Position numbers and translations under genes: made by a program. Positions 1 to 9,660 of a stretch of DNA of 64,000 bases are shown piece after piece. Every line of letters starts with the position of its first letter. The first letter of the stretch is position 1. The notes beneath the pieces were generated by a model. The model was not told where the DNA came from. It saw nothing but the letters and a program-made list of their open reading frames with translations, and did not search any database. The stretch lies in the NCBI GenBank assembly GCA_028280195.1, contig JANQMH010000073.1:51584-115583 (forward strand), in the 5' to 3' direction. The DNA is from Exilibacterium sp. (GTDB lineage: Bacteria; Pseudomonadota; Gammaproteobacteria; Pseudomonadales; Cellvibrionaceae).

Positions 1-311
1 CATTGCAAATCCCACAGCGCGCAGTCCATGGCATTGCGCGCTGCGCCTGCCGGTAGCGCGTTTTGCAGATTTTCCCGGGTGAGCACACTGCCCAATTTAT
101 CTGCAGCAGCCGTTATCTGGGCCAACACAGAGTCGATAGTTTCCCCGTAGTGGGTATAGGGCAAGGCTTCCGCATACCCACTAAGGCCGGTTTTCTCTCT
201 TGTTGCAGTGACAGTTATCACATCCGCAGTAGTGCGCGCCCCCCGGGATATGCGAAAGGGTTGCTTGAGACTAAACTGATCGTGTTTCGCCGATATCCGG
301 ATGCTATTCAT
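1..311 (-). pseudogene. Dipeptide epimerase (enolase superfamily), 5' part, frameshifted, runs off left edge
   Basis: Translating the minus strand from an ATG at 311 gives an N-terminus with SLKQPFRISRGARTTADV, typical of the L-Ala-D/L-Glu (dipeptide) epimerase branch of the enolase superfamily. The frame closes at a TAG at 181-183. The match resumes one frame over as GLSGYAEALPYTHYGETIDS and continues through NAMDCALWDLQ to the window edge. Removing one C from the CCGG at 187-190 restores one reading frame, so this looks like a single-base insertion or a sequencing error. The gene lies 20 bp downstream of the C45 hydrolase gene and is probably the last visible member of the peptide-type catabolic operon. 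The family assignment is from remembered motifs; the barrel with the catalytic lysines lies outside the window. Confidence 0.7.
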
Positions 312-331
312 TACTTGCTCGCTAAAATTAG

Positions 332-1387
332 TTAATATGTCGGCAGGATGCGGTTAAAAGCGTGCTGTAGCGGTGAGCCGGCGGTCATCCAGAAGTGCTG
401 AGATGAGAGATCCATCGCAACAGAGCAGACTGTACCGACACGGTTCGGGCTGGCGGTTTGGGTCGCGCGATACTCTCTATAGCTGCCGCAAATAGAGTGA
501 GCACCATTAGCTTTATCCAACAGCAAAGACTGCACCGAATCCATATCGCCGTTAAACTCATCGCCGACTATGTCATTGGCCCGATTAAAGCGGGCGAATG
601 AACTCTGATAGTCTTTGATGGCTTCATCGGTGTATGTTTGCGATAGGTAGTGATTAGTATGAACAGGAATAGCACTGCCACATCTAACAATGCTAATGGT
701 ATCGCCACTCAGCTCAATCATTAAAAATCGCCCTTGCGCGTCGGCCACCAAAAGATTGCTATAGGTATCCAGCGTCAGCGCTTTCAACATCGGGATCACG
801 TCATCAATCGATGAAAGAGCCAATATCATATTAACTAAAACATGTATGGGTACGGCGCATTGAGTGGGTTTACCGCGCAATATATTTAAGCAAACACCTA
901 AGCCCTTTGCATTACAGCCTATTTTAGCAAGCATGCCCGGCTCGGTTAACGTCATATAGGAAACACCCTCTTCAGGGTTGGCCTCAAGCAGAACGAACAA
1001 AGACTCACACTGTTCCAGCCAATCCCAATTCTGCGCCAGGATTGTTGTCGCCGGCACATAAAGCGACGTACATTCAACCGGAATGCGGTCTGTTAACATT
1101 AAAAATATTTCCGTACGGGCATTCAAAAAAGCAATCTGCCAGGGGGCTAATCCGGAGCCTTCGGCGATACCGGCTATTTGCTGCGCCGCATTTGGCGCAC
1201 AGGCGGCAATCACGTCGAGAAAGGCCGCGCCGTATTTCCTGGCAAGGGGCCCTTCGATGGACATCAAGGATTGTGTATAGAAGGCGTAACAGTCAATAAT
1301 TCTGCTAGCGGCCAATCGCCCGTAAGCGATACCCATCGTGTGATATGAGCCGCTAACAGCGTAATGTGATACCGTGGCGCTTTTCAT
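332..1387 (-). CDS. C45-family Ntn hydrolase / acyltransferase (acyl-CoA:6-APA acyltransferase-like)
   Basis: 351 aa. The N-terminal third (GSYHTMGIAYGRLAASRI) and the segment ending IPVECTSLYVPA match the autoproteolytic C45 family. Members are made as a precursor cleaved in front of a catalytic Cys, which here would be Cys106; the propeptide of about 105 residues is close to that of penicillin acyltransferase. Downstream, AQNWDW and the motif NAKGLGVCLNILRG are further family hallmarks. Known members hydrolyse or transfer acyl groups on amide bonds of peptides, beta-lactams or N-acyl amino acids; the substrate here is unknown. No signal peptide is evident, so a cytoplasmic location is likely. 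It follows the CocE-type gene by 14 bp in the same direction, implying co-transcription. Confidence 0.8.
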   Translation of the reverse strand: MKSATVSHYAVSGSYHTMGIAYGRLAASRIIDCYAFYTQSLMSIEGPLARKYGAAFLDVIAACAPNAAQQIAGIAEGSGLAPWQIAFLNARTEIFLMLTDRIPVECTSLYVPATTILAQNWDWLEQCESLFVLLEANPEEGVSYMTLTEPGMLAKIGCNAKGLGVCLNILRGKPTQCAVPIHVLVNMILALSSIDDVIPMLKALTLDTYSNLLVADAQGRFLMIELSGDTISIVRCGSAIPVHTNHYLSQTYTDEAIKDYQSSFARFNRANDIVGDEFNGDMDSVQSLLLDKANGAHSICGSYREYRATQTASPNRVGTVCSVAMDLSSQHFWMTAGSPLQHAFNRILPTY

Positions 1388-1401
1388 ATTACTACTCTCA
1401 G

Positions 1402-3225
1402 CTACAGGTTAATGATGGGCAATACCAGATGGGAAGGTCTATCGGCATCGTGAAATATACTTTGCCTGGCCACCCGCATATCGGTATCGGTGGCAGCGGT
1501 ATTACCGGTATTGGTGTTGGGATCGTACTTGGGGAAAGCCGAGCTGAACAGACTGAGTCGCAGTCTGTTACCCGCGGCCAGTTGATGGCCGGCCGGCCCT
1601 AATGGAATGTCAAATCTATAGGATTGATCGGGTACCAGTAATACTTCTTTGCCAAAACCTTGCCGGTAACGAGCGCGCAATGCGGCAATTGAAAAATGAA
1701 AAGCAATGGATCTGCCATCGGGAAACACCTCGGTTACCGTAGCGAACCAATCAGTATCACGGGCGTCACTGGCAGCATGCAGGACCAGGCTGATTTCTCC
1801 TAACAACGTTAATGGCTCGGATAGCGCCTGCGTTGTGTATGTTAATACATCGGTCCTTGCTTCGATACCGCTGCGATCAGACAACGGCACTGTTTCCGAG
1901 GGCGTGGGCCGGTTCGGATCATAACAGTAGTGATCACACGGCTCTGGCTGAGGGCTATCTACCGGCCGCATATAAGACAGAGAGCCATCTCCGGGAACGC
2001 GGTGGGCATTGCCCTGGCTGTGCAAATAGAGATTTTTCCTTACAGTGCCGGGTGCCGGAAATGTCGGAAAATCCCGCCATACATTGGCATTGGATTGCAG
2101 AGCGCCGGTAATATAAACTCTGACCCTATCAGGCTGAATATCTTGTACAGGTGTTTGACAAGACCGCTTGGTTGCACCGTCGCTTCTTTTCAAATAGCAG
2201 TCATAAAAGGCTAATCGTTGCGCCACTAAGTCAACCGCGCTATTGTCCTGCACTTCACGCTCACCACTGCCCATACTGTGCAGATGAGAAGCATAGGTTT
2301 GCTGGTGATTCCAGGGTCCGACCAGTAAATAGCGATCTTTTCTTTCAGGCAGGAGCTTTTCCAGCCGAGTGAAAAAGTCGACAGGGCCGATTGTCATATC
2401 GTACCAACCGGCAGTAAAGAACATAGGAATATCTAATAACTCCAGGTCCCTATCGGTAAAATGAATGGATTGCCAAAAGTCGTCATCAAGCGGATGGTTT
2501 ACCGTCTCTTTCCAGCAGGCGAGTTTATCGCCACTTAAAATCCATTCGGCGGCATCAACCAACGGGCGTTTATCCAAAGCGCTGCTCCACAAAGGGTGGG
2601 CACGTAATGTATCTTCTCGTTGAGGAACGGCCAGCGCTTCGGCGGTTTCCGCATCGGCGAACCAATTCCACTGTATAAAATTCAGCCGCGGAGCAACGCC
2701 GCCGACAAAGGGAAAATGCTTGATAAAGTGGCCGACAAAAGCCGTTGGCATAATACACTTTAATGCCGGCGGCCTGGAGCGGGCGGCCAATAGCTGGGTA
2801 TTGCCCAGATAAGATGGCCCTTCCATACCAACATTACCATCACACCAGCGCTGTGCCGCTATCCACGCAATACAATCGAAACCGTCATTGGCATCATTAA
2901 AATAGCGCCGAAATCTCCCGCCGGACAGGCCCTGCCCTCTAACCAGTTGGAAAACCACCGCGTAACCGGCTTCGGTATAGCGGCTAATCGGCCGCTTATC
3001 ATTACGGGACGGAAGGCTGTAAGGATAAGGAGAGCGTAAAAGAATAACCGGAAACGCCCCTGTGCTATCAGGCAGATATATCTCTGTATAAAGTGATACG
3101 CGGTCACGCATGGGTATATATTCTATCTTTGTCGGCTGCGAAGGATTCAGCTGAGTATCAGGGTTTCGTGCAATATTCTCTGGACGCGCTTGTCTCGCTG
3201 TTGCACTGCCGGCTTTCTGATTCAC
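1402..3225 (-). CDS. CocE/NonD family hydrolase (X-Pro dipeptidyl-peptidase S15-like)
   Basis: 607 aa. An alpha/beta-hydrolase fold is followed by a C-terminal jelly-roll domain, as in cocaine esterase, glutaryl-7-ACA acylase and Xaa-Pro dipeptidyl-peptidases. The nucleophile motif GPSYLG places the Ser at residue 138. The N-terminal PMRDRVSLYTEIYLPD is the usual family opening, and the C-terminal half contains GEISLVLHAASDARDTDWFA and AGNRLRLSLFSSAFPKYDPN, typical of the X-Pro C-terminal domain. It probably cleaves an ester or amide/peptide bond. Its start overlaps the stop of the upstream alpha/beta hydrolase gene by 4 bp (ATGA), indicating translational coupling. No signal peptide is seen. 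Confidence 0.85.
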   Translation of the reverse strand: MNQKAGSATARQARPENIARNPDTQLNPSQPTKIEYIPMRDRVSLYTEIYLPDSTGAFPVILLRSPYPYSLPSRNDKRPISRYTEAGYAVVFQLVRGQGLSGGRFRRYFNDANDGFDCIAWIAAQRWCDGNVGMEGPSYLGNTQLLAARSRPPALKCIMPTAFVGHFIKHFPFVGGVAPRLNFIQWNWFADAETAEALAVPQREDTLRAHPLWSSALDKRPLVDAAEWILSGDKLACWKETVNHPLDDDFWQSIHFTDRDLELLDIPMFFTAGWYDMTIGPVDFFTRLEKLLPERKDRYLLVGPWNHQQTYASHLHSMGSGEREVQDNSAVDLVAQRLAFYDCYLKRSDGATKRSCQTPVQDIQPDRVRVYITGALQSNANVWRDFPTFPAPGTVRKNLYLHSQGNAHRVPGDGSLSYMRPVDSPQPEPCDHYCYDPNRPTPSETVPLSDRSGIEARTDVLTYTTQALSEPLTLLGEISLVLHAASDARDTDWFATVTEVFPDGRSIAFHFSIAALRARYRQGFGKEVLLVPDQSYRFDIPLGPAGHQLAAGNRLRLSLFSSAFPKYDPNTNTGNTAATDTDMRVARQSIFHDADRPSHLVLPIINL

Positions 3226-4238
3226 TGTGTATTTACCTCGCCGGAAGAGCTGACCGATAGGGAGCGAATAAATAGTAGAATTTCTTCACTGACCTTATTG
3301 GCATAGACGGGGCTGGTTACAATCGAGTTATGGCAAGCTCCCGCTATCACTCGTTGTTGCCCTGCACTCGATAGATCAGCCAGTTCGCGTTGTAATATCA
3401 GCCATGTCGTTTTATATTCACGCTTATCAATAGATTCCGGCAATGTATCCAGGTTAACTGCACTTAATACCAGCAGTGGAATATCGTTTAAACCGCCGGC
3501 ACTTAATGCCTGCTGTGCCGATTGATTAAACTGTAATTTTTCCCGATAAGGTGTTAGATAAGTATCCGGGTTACAGGCAATTTGCAACAACTGCTGTTTT
3601 GCCGATTCCGGTAATAGGCTTATCGGTCCGCGGGCAAGCGATTGCTTTCGCTGCTGAATTTTTTTTGCCCTGATTCTTTTTGAAAGACCGAGTTTTATTG
3701 CCAGCCGGTCAACCAGGCTAATCGAATTTTTAGCAGAACTGCTTTTGAAGTAATCAAGTATCTCATCTGCAAAATAGCCTCTATCATACTGGTGTGGATG
3801 CGAGGCATCGAGAAGGATAATACCGCTGATATGTTTTGGATATCGGGAAGCATAGACGCAAAGGTATAAACTGGCTATAGAGTGGCCAACAAAGAAAAAG
3901 GGAGGAGAAAAACCATAGTGCTTTGTAACGACTCGCAACAAAGCATTGAGTTCCGTCGAGATATTTTTTGCATCTCGAGGCTTTTTACTGGGTGTGCTCC
4001 AGCCCAGTCCGGCCCTGTCATAACAAATCACTGATGCGGTTTCAGATAGTGCTTTTTGCAACCTTGCATATATCGGCAAGGCACAACCTCGCCCTCCTTC
4101 AATAATAATTGTCGGTGTGTTGCGACAAGGATTATTTAATCCCGGCGGTTTATTACACAGAACGTGATAGCGATTGACACCAACATCAAATAATTTACCG
4201 GGAGGTAAGGCATTATCTATATGATCTTGAGGTGACAC
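3222..4238 (-). CDS. Alpha/beta hydrolase
   Basis: 338 aa. The nucleophile elbow is VGHSIASLYL (Ser120), the oxyanion region is IIEGGRGCALPIY near residue 46, and CYDRAGLGWS near 72 is the standard strand-4 motif. The likely catalytic His is in IAGACHNSI near the C-terminus. The overall pattern resembles proline-iminopeptidase-like and other small-molecule hydrolases; the substrate cannot be read from sequence. It lies between the MFS gene and the CocE gene and overlaps the latter by 4 bp, so it belongs to the same transcription unit. Of the three hydrolases in the locus it is the one with the least specific family signature. Confidence 0.75.
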   Translation of the reverse strand: MSPQDHIDNALPPGKLFDVGVNRYHVLCNKPPGLNNPCRNTPTIIIEGGRGCALPIYARLQKALSETASVICYDRAGLGWSTPSKKPRDAKNISTELNALLRVVTKHYGFSPPFFFVGHSIASLYLCVYASRYPKHISGIILLDASHPHQYDRGYFADEILDYFKSSSAKNSISLVDRLAIKLGLSKRIRAKKIQQRKQSLARGPISLLPESAKQQLLQIACNPDTYLTPYREKLQFNQSAQQALSAGGLNDIPLLVLSAVNLDTLPESIDKREYKTTWLILQRELADLSSAGQQRVIAGACHNSIVTSPVYANKVSEEILLFIRSLSVSSSGEVNTQ

Positions 4239-4302
4239 AGGCAGTAAAACTCCAATTTAACAAATCCTCAGAAATAAGCGACAGGAAAAGCTGTTATCTG
4301 GA

Positions 4303-5700
4303 CTATCCAGCGCCAGTAGAATCCCTCCTCGACCGCATTTTTAATGCCTCCATACGCCGCTGAATAACTGCGTAGCGCCGCTCATTGATTGGTGAAAAAT
4401 AAATAAATATCAAGACAATAATGCCCGATAATAGCGGCAACCACGCAATAGCCAGTTTTATCCCGAACACACCCTCAGCAGCCTGGGTATCCGCCGTCAT
4501 CGTAAAGCCATACCAACCGGCAATGGCCAGCCCCAGAGAGGTGGCTAGAGCAAGGCTCGTCTTCGTTAAAAACGTATAAATGGCAAAGTACGTAGCGCCC
4601 TTCTCCCGGCCATACCTCCAGGTTCCATAGTCGACAATATCGGACAGCATGGCCGGAGCGACAATGCCTATACAGGTATAACCGGCAGTGCTCAGTACTT
4701 TTAAAATAGCCAGCTGCGTTAAACTGACAGCGCCGGGTTCCAATAGCCCGGTATAGATAAAAGCCACCAGCAATAATAGTGTTGCTATCGCCCATGTTAA
4801 TTTTTTACCGACAAGAACAATGATCTTGTACCAAACCGGCATAGTTGCGATACCAAAAACCAGCGCGATCAGAAACATTTTTGCAAACGCTTCACCCATT
4901 TGCAGATAAGCATCGACATAGATAAAAATCAATCCATTCCATAACCCCATACAAAAACCTGTAAATAAATAGGCGCAAAGGAATAGCAGATACGGTTTAT
5001 TCTCTATAAACGAATGCAGCGCATTGACAAGACTGTCTTTCTGCTTGTGAGGTATTGTCGACACAGAGCCGTTGGGAACATCTTTAAGGCAGAAATACAG
5101 GCCCAATAACAATGAGACACTGGCGGCGACAACGGTCACTTTCAGTGTTTCGGGAGTGATTTCCGTTGTTGCAAAAAAAGGCAATAGCGGAATACTATAA
5201 AATGCCAGCATCCCCGAGAACCCCGCTGTCGATCGAAAGCTATAGATTTTGGTTTTTTCAACAGAGTCTTTCGCTATTTCTCCGCCCCACACCAAATGAG
5301 GAACTTCAATAATGGTCCAGGCCAAATAAAAGGCCAGAAACCAGGCCATAAAGTAACCGGGCGTAACGGTTTGCGGTGGTGAGTAGAGAAAATAGCTGGT
5401 GACTATAAACAGCAGCCCGCCTATTAGAATAAACGGTTTACGGGTGCCGGAACGCTGGTAATACCGATCGGCGTAATAGCCGATAATGGGATCCGTTACC
5501 GCATTAAACAGCTTTGCCACCAGCAGTATGGTGGCGATTGTAGTTAGCGATAGCCCATAGTATTTTGCATAAATACCCTGAACCACGCCTATTGGAGCGA
5601 CCAGCCATGTCATGGAGAGGTGGGGTAATGAATAGACAATAGCTTTGTATGTGCTACCACCAGCGGCAGATTGCGGAGTGTGCTCACTGTTATCGCTCAT
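4303..5700 (-). CDS. MFS transporter, GPH (glycoside-pentoside-hexuronide:cation symporter) type
   Basis: 465 aa with about twelve hydrophobic segments. The loop after the second helix reads DPIIGYYADRYYQRSGTRKP, the signature of the MelB/GPH symporter group. A proton- or sodium-coupled inner-membrane importer is expected. It sits directly downstream of the TonB-dependent receptor gene and upstream of the hydrolases, fitting a scheme in which the receptor brings the substrate into the periplasm and this protein takes it into the cytoplasm. GPH proteins usually carry sugars, but some transport other small molecules, so the substrate is left open. Confidence 0.8.
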   Translation of the reverse strand: MSDNSEHTPQSAAGGSTYKAIVYSLPHLSMTWLVAPIGVVQGIYAKYYGLSLTTIATILLVAKLFNAVTDPIIGYYADRYYQRSGTRKPFILIGGLLFIVTSYFLYSPPQTVTPGYFMAWFLAFYLAWTIIEVPHLVWGGEIAKDSVEKTKIYSFRSTAGFSGMLAFYSIPLLPFFATTEITPETLKVTVVAASVSLLLGLYFCLKDVPNGSVSTIPHKQKDSLVNALHSFIENKPYLLFLCAYLFTGFCMGLWNGLIFIYVDAYLQMGEAFAKMFLIALVFGIATMPVWYKIIVLVGKKLTWAIATLLLLVAFIYTGLLEPGAVSLTQLAILKVLSTAGYTCIGIVAPAMLSDIVDYGTWRYGREKGATYFAIYTFLTKTSLALATSLGLAIAGWYGFTMTADTQAAEGVFGIKLAIAWLPLLSGIIVLIFIYFSPINERRYAVIQRRMEALKMRSRRDSTGAG

Positions 5701-5757
5701 TGATAAATCCGGGAATAATGACTACTTGATTTAAATGTTAAAAAAATGACAAATGGG

Positions 5758-5783
5758 ACAAGGCAGTCTATCGGCTGCCTTGT
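5758..5783 (-). terminator. Stem-loop between receptor and transporter genes
   Basis: ACAAGGCAG (5758-5766) and CTGCCTTGT (5775-5783) form a perfect 9-bp stem with an 8-nt loop. Read in the direction of transcription it lies after the receptor stop, and a run of seven T follows about 12 nt later. It could attenuate transcription or stabilise the receptor mRNA end, so that the receptor is made in excess over the downstream enzymes. Confidence 0.45.
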
Positions 5784-5837
5784 TAAAGATTTTTCTTTCG
5801 GAAAAAATCGAATTGCCGGTTTGCTAAAAACTACGTA

Positions 5838-8420
5838 TCAAAAATTATACTGTAAGCTGATACCTAGTTCCCGGGGCGGCATCCGGAATCCATAGCGGTT
5901 TAAATTACTGGTGATAGTGTCTTCGTTGGTCAAGTTGTTGCCAAAAATTTCAAAAGCAAAGCGATCGACCGTGATACCCGCCCGTAGATTGAGTTTGATA
6001 TAATCACCGGATAGCTCCCTGTTGCCGGGAAGATCCGTTTTATAATCGCCTACATAGCTAAAATCACCCCGTACAAAAGAGGGGTAGCCCTGTAGCTCAA
6101 AATCATATTCCAAGCCTATATTGCCGTTGCTATTGGGCGTATAGAGTAACTCTTCGCCCTTTGCGGCAATGCCATCGTCAAGAAATTCAGTTTCCGTATA
6201 AGAACCGGCAAGATTGAATAGCAGATTGGGCGTGATATAGAAACTCATCTCCAATTCCAACCCCTGCGCACGGGCTTCACCGGCATTAACCGATACGGAT
6301 GTACCGAAGCCACAGGTGTTGGTTCCACTTCTTATTCTCACCGGCAAATCTTTCCAGTCAATTCTGTAGATAGCGCTATTTATCGTTAGACGATTATTTA
6401 TAAAAGTGAATTTTGATCCGAGCTCGATATTATCCGTGCTATCCGATAGAACAGGCCCTGGATCAATAGGTGTGTTGGTACCATCCAGTAGTCCGTCATT
6501 ATTGACATCACAGGTAGCCGAAGGCGGAATTGATTGGCCCTGACCCAATCTGAAACCCTGCGACCACTGCGCATAAATCAGGCTATCATCGTCAGGTGTG
6601 TAGGATATGGCGACTTTATATGTACTATCCTGTTCGCCGATATCATGATCAAAAGGCCTGGTCGAGAGGCCACCGGAAATAAACTCCCGGCTGTCTTGTC
6701 GGTCATAGTCAAACCATCGAGCCCCGACGGTTAGCTGCCACTCATCGGTGAATTGATAGTACAGTTCTCCAAATACCGCTTGCTGTTCAAACTCTCTTTT
6801 ATCGAGCAGTGTTCGCACATTATCGGGGTCCGTACCAAAGGAGCCGGGGATCAAACTGACATCATTCCCCGTCCAGATGGTATTCGAGGGTATTTGAAGA
6901 TCATAATCCTCATAAAAAAGCCCCGTTACATATTGCAGCGCCCCGTCTAAATGGGAGCTTAGACGCAGTTCCTGAACAAAGCGCTCGCTATCATTAGTGA
7001 AAGTGATAAACAACGGCCACGGCGTGGACAAATCGCGCGATCTATTCCATCTAGAGGTGAACTTCCGGTCAGACATTGACGTCGATGATAACAACGTCGC
7101 CCATTCCAAGTCATACTCCAGTGTCAAATTAGCAAAATTCTGGGTATCTTTCGTGGAACTGTCCGGGCCATCGAGCTGAGAACTAACATAGCCCTCTAAA
7201 CCCGGGTTAATGGTGCCTACACGATCATTTTCCTTTACTGTCTGACCACCGACCATCAAGTTAACGGTCAGGTTTTCCGTGGCTTGCCACAGCAAACTGG
7301 CACGGCCACCTTCATAGGTCGAATCACCCAGGTCTTTACTGTTATCGACCGTAGCGCCAAAGTCAATGGCAGCCTGATTGATCCGCGGTTCGCCCACCAT
7401 ATCCACATAGCCCGCATTATCAAAATAATAGCCAACCACACGCAGCGCCAGTTGCTGTTCTATCAGGGGAATATTAACAGCTGCTTCGGTTCTATAATTA
7501 TTGCCACCGGCACCGTCCGTACTGGATATTCCAGTAACCAACTTCCCTTCCATTTCCTCAAGATTTGGAGCAACCGGAATATTGCGCACTGCGCCGCTTA
7601 AGGTGCCGCTGCCGTAAAGAGTCCCTTGCGGGCCTCTCAACACCTCGACCCTCTCTATATCCACCAGCTTCATATCCGCGCCATATTGACTGGTCGGATC
7701 ACCCAACGGCACTTCCCCCAGATAGATACCCGCCGTAGGCTGCTGTTGGAAGGCCGTTGCCATCCCTCGAATAACGATGATATTCTGTCCCCCGCCCCAA
7801 TCGAGCATGCTGATACCGGGTAGCTTGGGCAGATAATCCTGCATACCGACCAGGCTTTTTCGCGCTATTTCTTCCGAATCTATCGCTGTTACACTCATTG
7901 CCACATCCTGAAGACTCTGTTCGCGCTTTTGCGCTGTCACCACGATTTCCTCAATGGAAAAATCGCCACTATGCGCCATATCTTCCTGCGCACTCACCAC
8001 GGCGGGTGCAAAGACCGACGCCATCGCCGCAGCAATTGCCGAAAACAATGAGCCTTTATTTCTTCTCTTATTGTGTTGCTGTTTTTCTGCATCCTGCTTT
8101 GTGTTGGCAAGCGCCGGCCGAATAATGATCGCGTCGCTACCGATGTTATAACTTATATCGATATCCTTAAGCAGCAGCTTTATTGCCTGTTCTATTGGGT
8201 AAGCACCTTGCAATCCCGCTGTGGGTATATCCCGTAACGAATGATCGAGCAATATGGTAATATCTGCCTGTTCGCCGAAAGCAATCACCGCCGATGACGC
8301 CGGCTGCGGGGCGATATTAAATGTCACAGTAGTATTCTGTGCCAATGGTGAGCCCGCCATTACAGCGCCAAGCAGTCCTGCGGCCACTTTTGTTTTGTTG
8401 GAGTTTATTGTATTAGTCAT
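5838..8420 (-). CDS. TonB-dependent receptor with N-terminal STN signalling domain
   Basis: 860 aa from the chosen ATG at 8420, which has a GAAGG ribosome site 5-6 bases upstream; the longer open frame adds 44 implausible residues in front of a signal sequence. After the signal peptide, an STN domain (about residues 25-100, FNIAPQPASSAVIAFGEQAD) precedes a low-complexity linker and then the plug (IEEIVVTAQKREQSLQDV, the TonB-box region) and the beta-barrel. The barrel ends GISLQYNF with the terminal Phe usual for outer-membrane proteins. STN domains contact a FecR-type protein in the periplasm, and fecR and fecI homologues lie immediately upstream, so ligand binding probably induces this operon. 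The internal QKREQSLQDV is typical of the large receptor group that imports organic molecules as well as siderophores. Confidence 0.9.
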   Translation of the reverse strand: MTNTINSNKTKVAAGLLGAVMAGSPLAQNTTVTFNIAPQPASSAVIAFGEQADITILLDHSLRDIPTAGLQGAYPIEQAIKLLLKDIDISYNIGSDAIIIRPALANTKQDAEKQQHNKRRNKGSLFSAIAAAMASVFAPAVVSAQEDMAHSGDFSIEEIVVTAQKREQSLQDVAMSVTAIDSEEIARKSLVGMQDYLPKLPGISMLDWGGGQNIIVIRGMATAFQQQPTAGIYLGEVPLGDPTSQYGADMKLVDIERVEVLRGPQGTLYGSGTLSGAVRNIPVAPNLEEMEGKLVTGISSTDGAGGNNYRTEAAVNIPLIEQQLALRVVGYYFDNAGYVDMVGEPRINQAAIDFGATVDNSKDLGDSTYEGGRASLLWQATENLTVNLMVGGQTVKENDRVGTINPGLEGYVSSQLDGPDSSTKDTQNFANLTLEYDLEWATLLSSTSMSDRKFTSRWNRSRDLSTPWPLFITFTNDSERFVQELRLSSHLDGALQYVTGLFYEDYDLQIPSNTIWTGNDVSLIPGSFGTDPDNVRTLLDKREFEQQAVFGELYYQFTDEWQLTVGARWFDYDRQDSREFISGGLSTRPFDHDIGEQDSTYKVAISYTPDDDSLIYAQWSQGFRLGQGQSIPPSATCDVNNDGLLDGTNTPIDPGPVLSDSTDNIELGSKFTFINNRLTINSAIYRIDWKDLPVRIRSGTNTCGFGTSVSVNAGEARAQGLELEMSFYITPNLLFNLAGSYTETEFLDDGIAAKGEELLYTPNSNGNIGLEYDFELQGYPSFVRGDFSYVGDYKTDLPGNRELSGDYIKLNLRAGITVDRFAFEIFGNNLTNEDTITSNLNRYGFRMPPRELGISLQYNF

Positions 8421-8583
8421 GCGTACCTTCGTGTCGTTATCAATTATGGACGGTATAAATGGCCGAATGGCATTTACTAACCTTTTTATAAAGACACGCG
8501 GAGTAAAACCTACCCTAGTTAACACGATAAAAAAACGGATGTGATAGAACACGCTAACACCTCGGCTATAACGCTGTTATTAT

Positions 8584-9660
8584 TTATTCGCTACCACCGT
8601 CATCCTGATTGTGTGCCGCCGCATAGAGTAATGTAAGTTGAGTGGATTGTTTTACCGGCCTAACCGGTACTACCTGGGCTAACAGAGCCAGCATGGTTTC
8701 CTGATCGCGAATTTTTATCACGCCGGTTACCGGATAGTCGGGCACACCGGCAGCCACCTGCACCTTGCCCGGTACATAACGGGATATTTCTTCGGCGACC
8801 TGACGCAACAGCATACCGTCAAGCACCAGCATACCCCTATTCCAGGCGGTGAGCTTGGCGGCATCGACTTTTTTTAATGTCTCTACGCGGCCCTGGGCGT
8901 TCACTGTTGCCCGGTGATCAGACTTTAGCAGTATACCGGTGTCAGCCAGTTTTTTTATCGTGTTACTGCGGGTTTCATCCGTTGTATTATCCGCTGTTGT
9001 CTGCAGAGAGGCTTGCGCCGGCAATATAGCTACCTGCCCTTCCACAACAGTGATATCAATATCACCATTTTTATAGTAAATACTAAAGCTGGTCCCCACG
9101 GCGACGACTTTACTGTAGCGCGCACTGACCACAAAGGGCCGATGAGGCTCATGGGCTACATCAAATAACGCTTCGCCCCGCAGTAAAACAATCTCGCGTA
9201 ACTCACCATTAAACTGTACCTTGAGTGATGAGTCGGCATTTAAATGCACGCTGGAGCCATCCTGCAACACCACCTTGCGCTGTTCACCGCCCTGTGTTGT
9301 ATAACGTTCGGAAAACGATAGCAACGGTATCACGGCAAAAATTACCAGTGCAGTCACAGCGGCGGATGCAGCAGCGGAAAAGCCTGCGATCGTCCACCAG
9401 CGTTTGCGGCCGGCGCATTTGTTATGCCCCGGCCCGGCCTGCGCGTGTAAACGCTTCAATTCCTGCTGCGCCCAGTCGTCGAGGCTATCCATAGACTGCC
9501 ATTCGTGCTCAATGGCACGGTATGCCTGCCGATGGGCGGAATCGCGCTGCAACCATTGCTCATGGTCGCGCCGCTCGCTGTCGGAAACATCCGCTGCCCG
9601 CATACGGGTGAATTGCTCAAGCGCCTGACTGTCTATCTCTTTAGCCACGACATTACCCAT
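8584..9660 (-). CDS. FecR-family anti-sigma regulator
   Basis: 358 aa. The N-terminal cytoplasmic segment (EQWLQRDSAHRQAYRAIEHEW, about residues 34-54) is the DUF4880-type sigma-binding part. A single membrane helix follows at about 87-113, then the periplasmic FecR domain (RYTTQGGEQRKVVLQDGSSV; FVVSARYSKVVAVGTSFSIY). The C-terminal segment (QVAEEISRYVPGKVQVAAGVP) resembles an STN-interacting region. It transmits the receptor's ligand signal across the inner membrane to the ECF sigma factor encoded upstream. Its start overlaps the end of that gene by 8 bp, so the two are translationally coupled. Confidence 0.88.
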   Translation of the reverse strand: MGNVVAKEIDSQALEQFTRMRAADVSDSERRDHEQWLQRDSAHRQAYRAIEHEWQSMDSLDDWAQQELKRLHAQAGPGHNKCAGRKRWWTIAGFSAAASAAVTALVIFAVIPLLSFSERYTTQGGEQRKVVLQDGSSVHLNADSSLKVQFNGELREIVLLRGEALFDVAHEPHRPFVVSARYSKVVAVGTSFSIYYKNGDIDITVVEGQVAILPAQASLQTTADNTTDETRSNTIKKLADTGILLKSDHRATVNAQGRVETLKKVDAAKLTAWNRGMLVLDGMLLRQVAEEISRYVPGKVQVAAGVPDYPVTGVIKIRDQETMLALLAQVVPVRPVKQSTQLTLLYAAAHNQDDGGSE

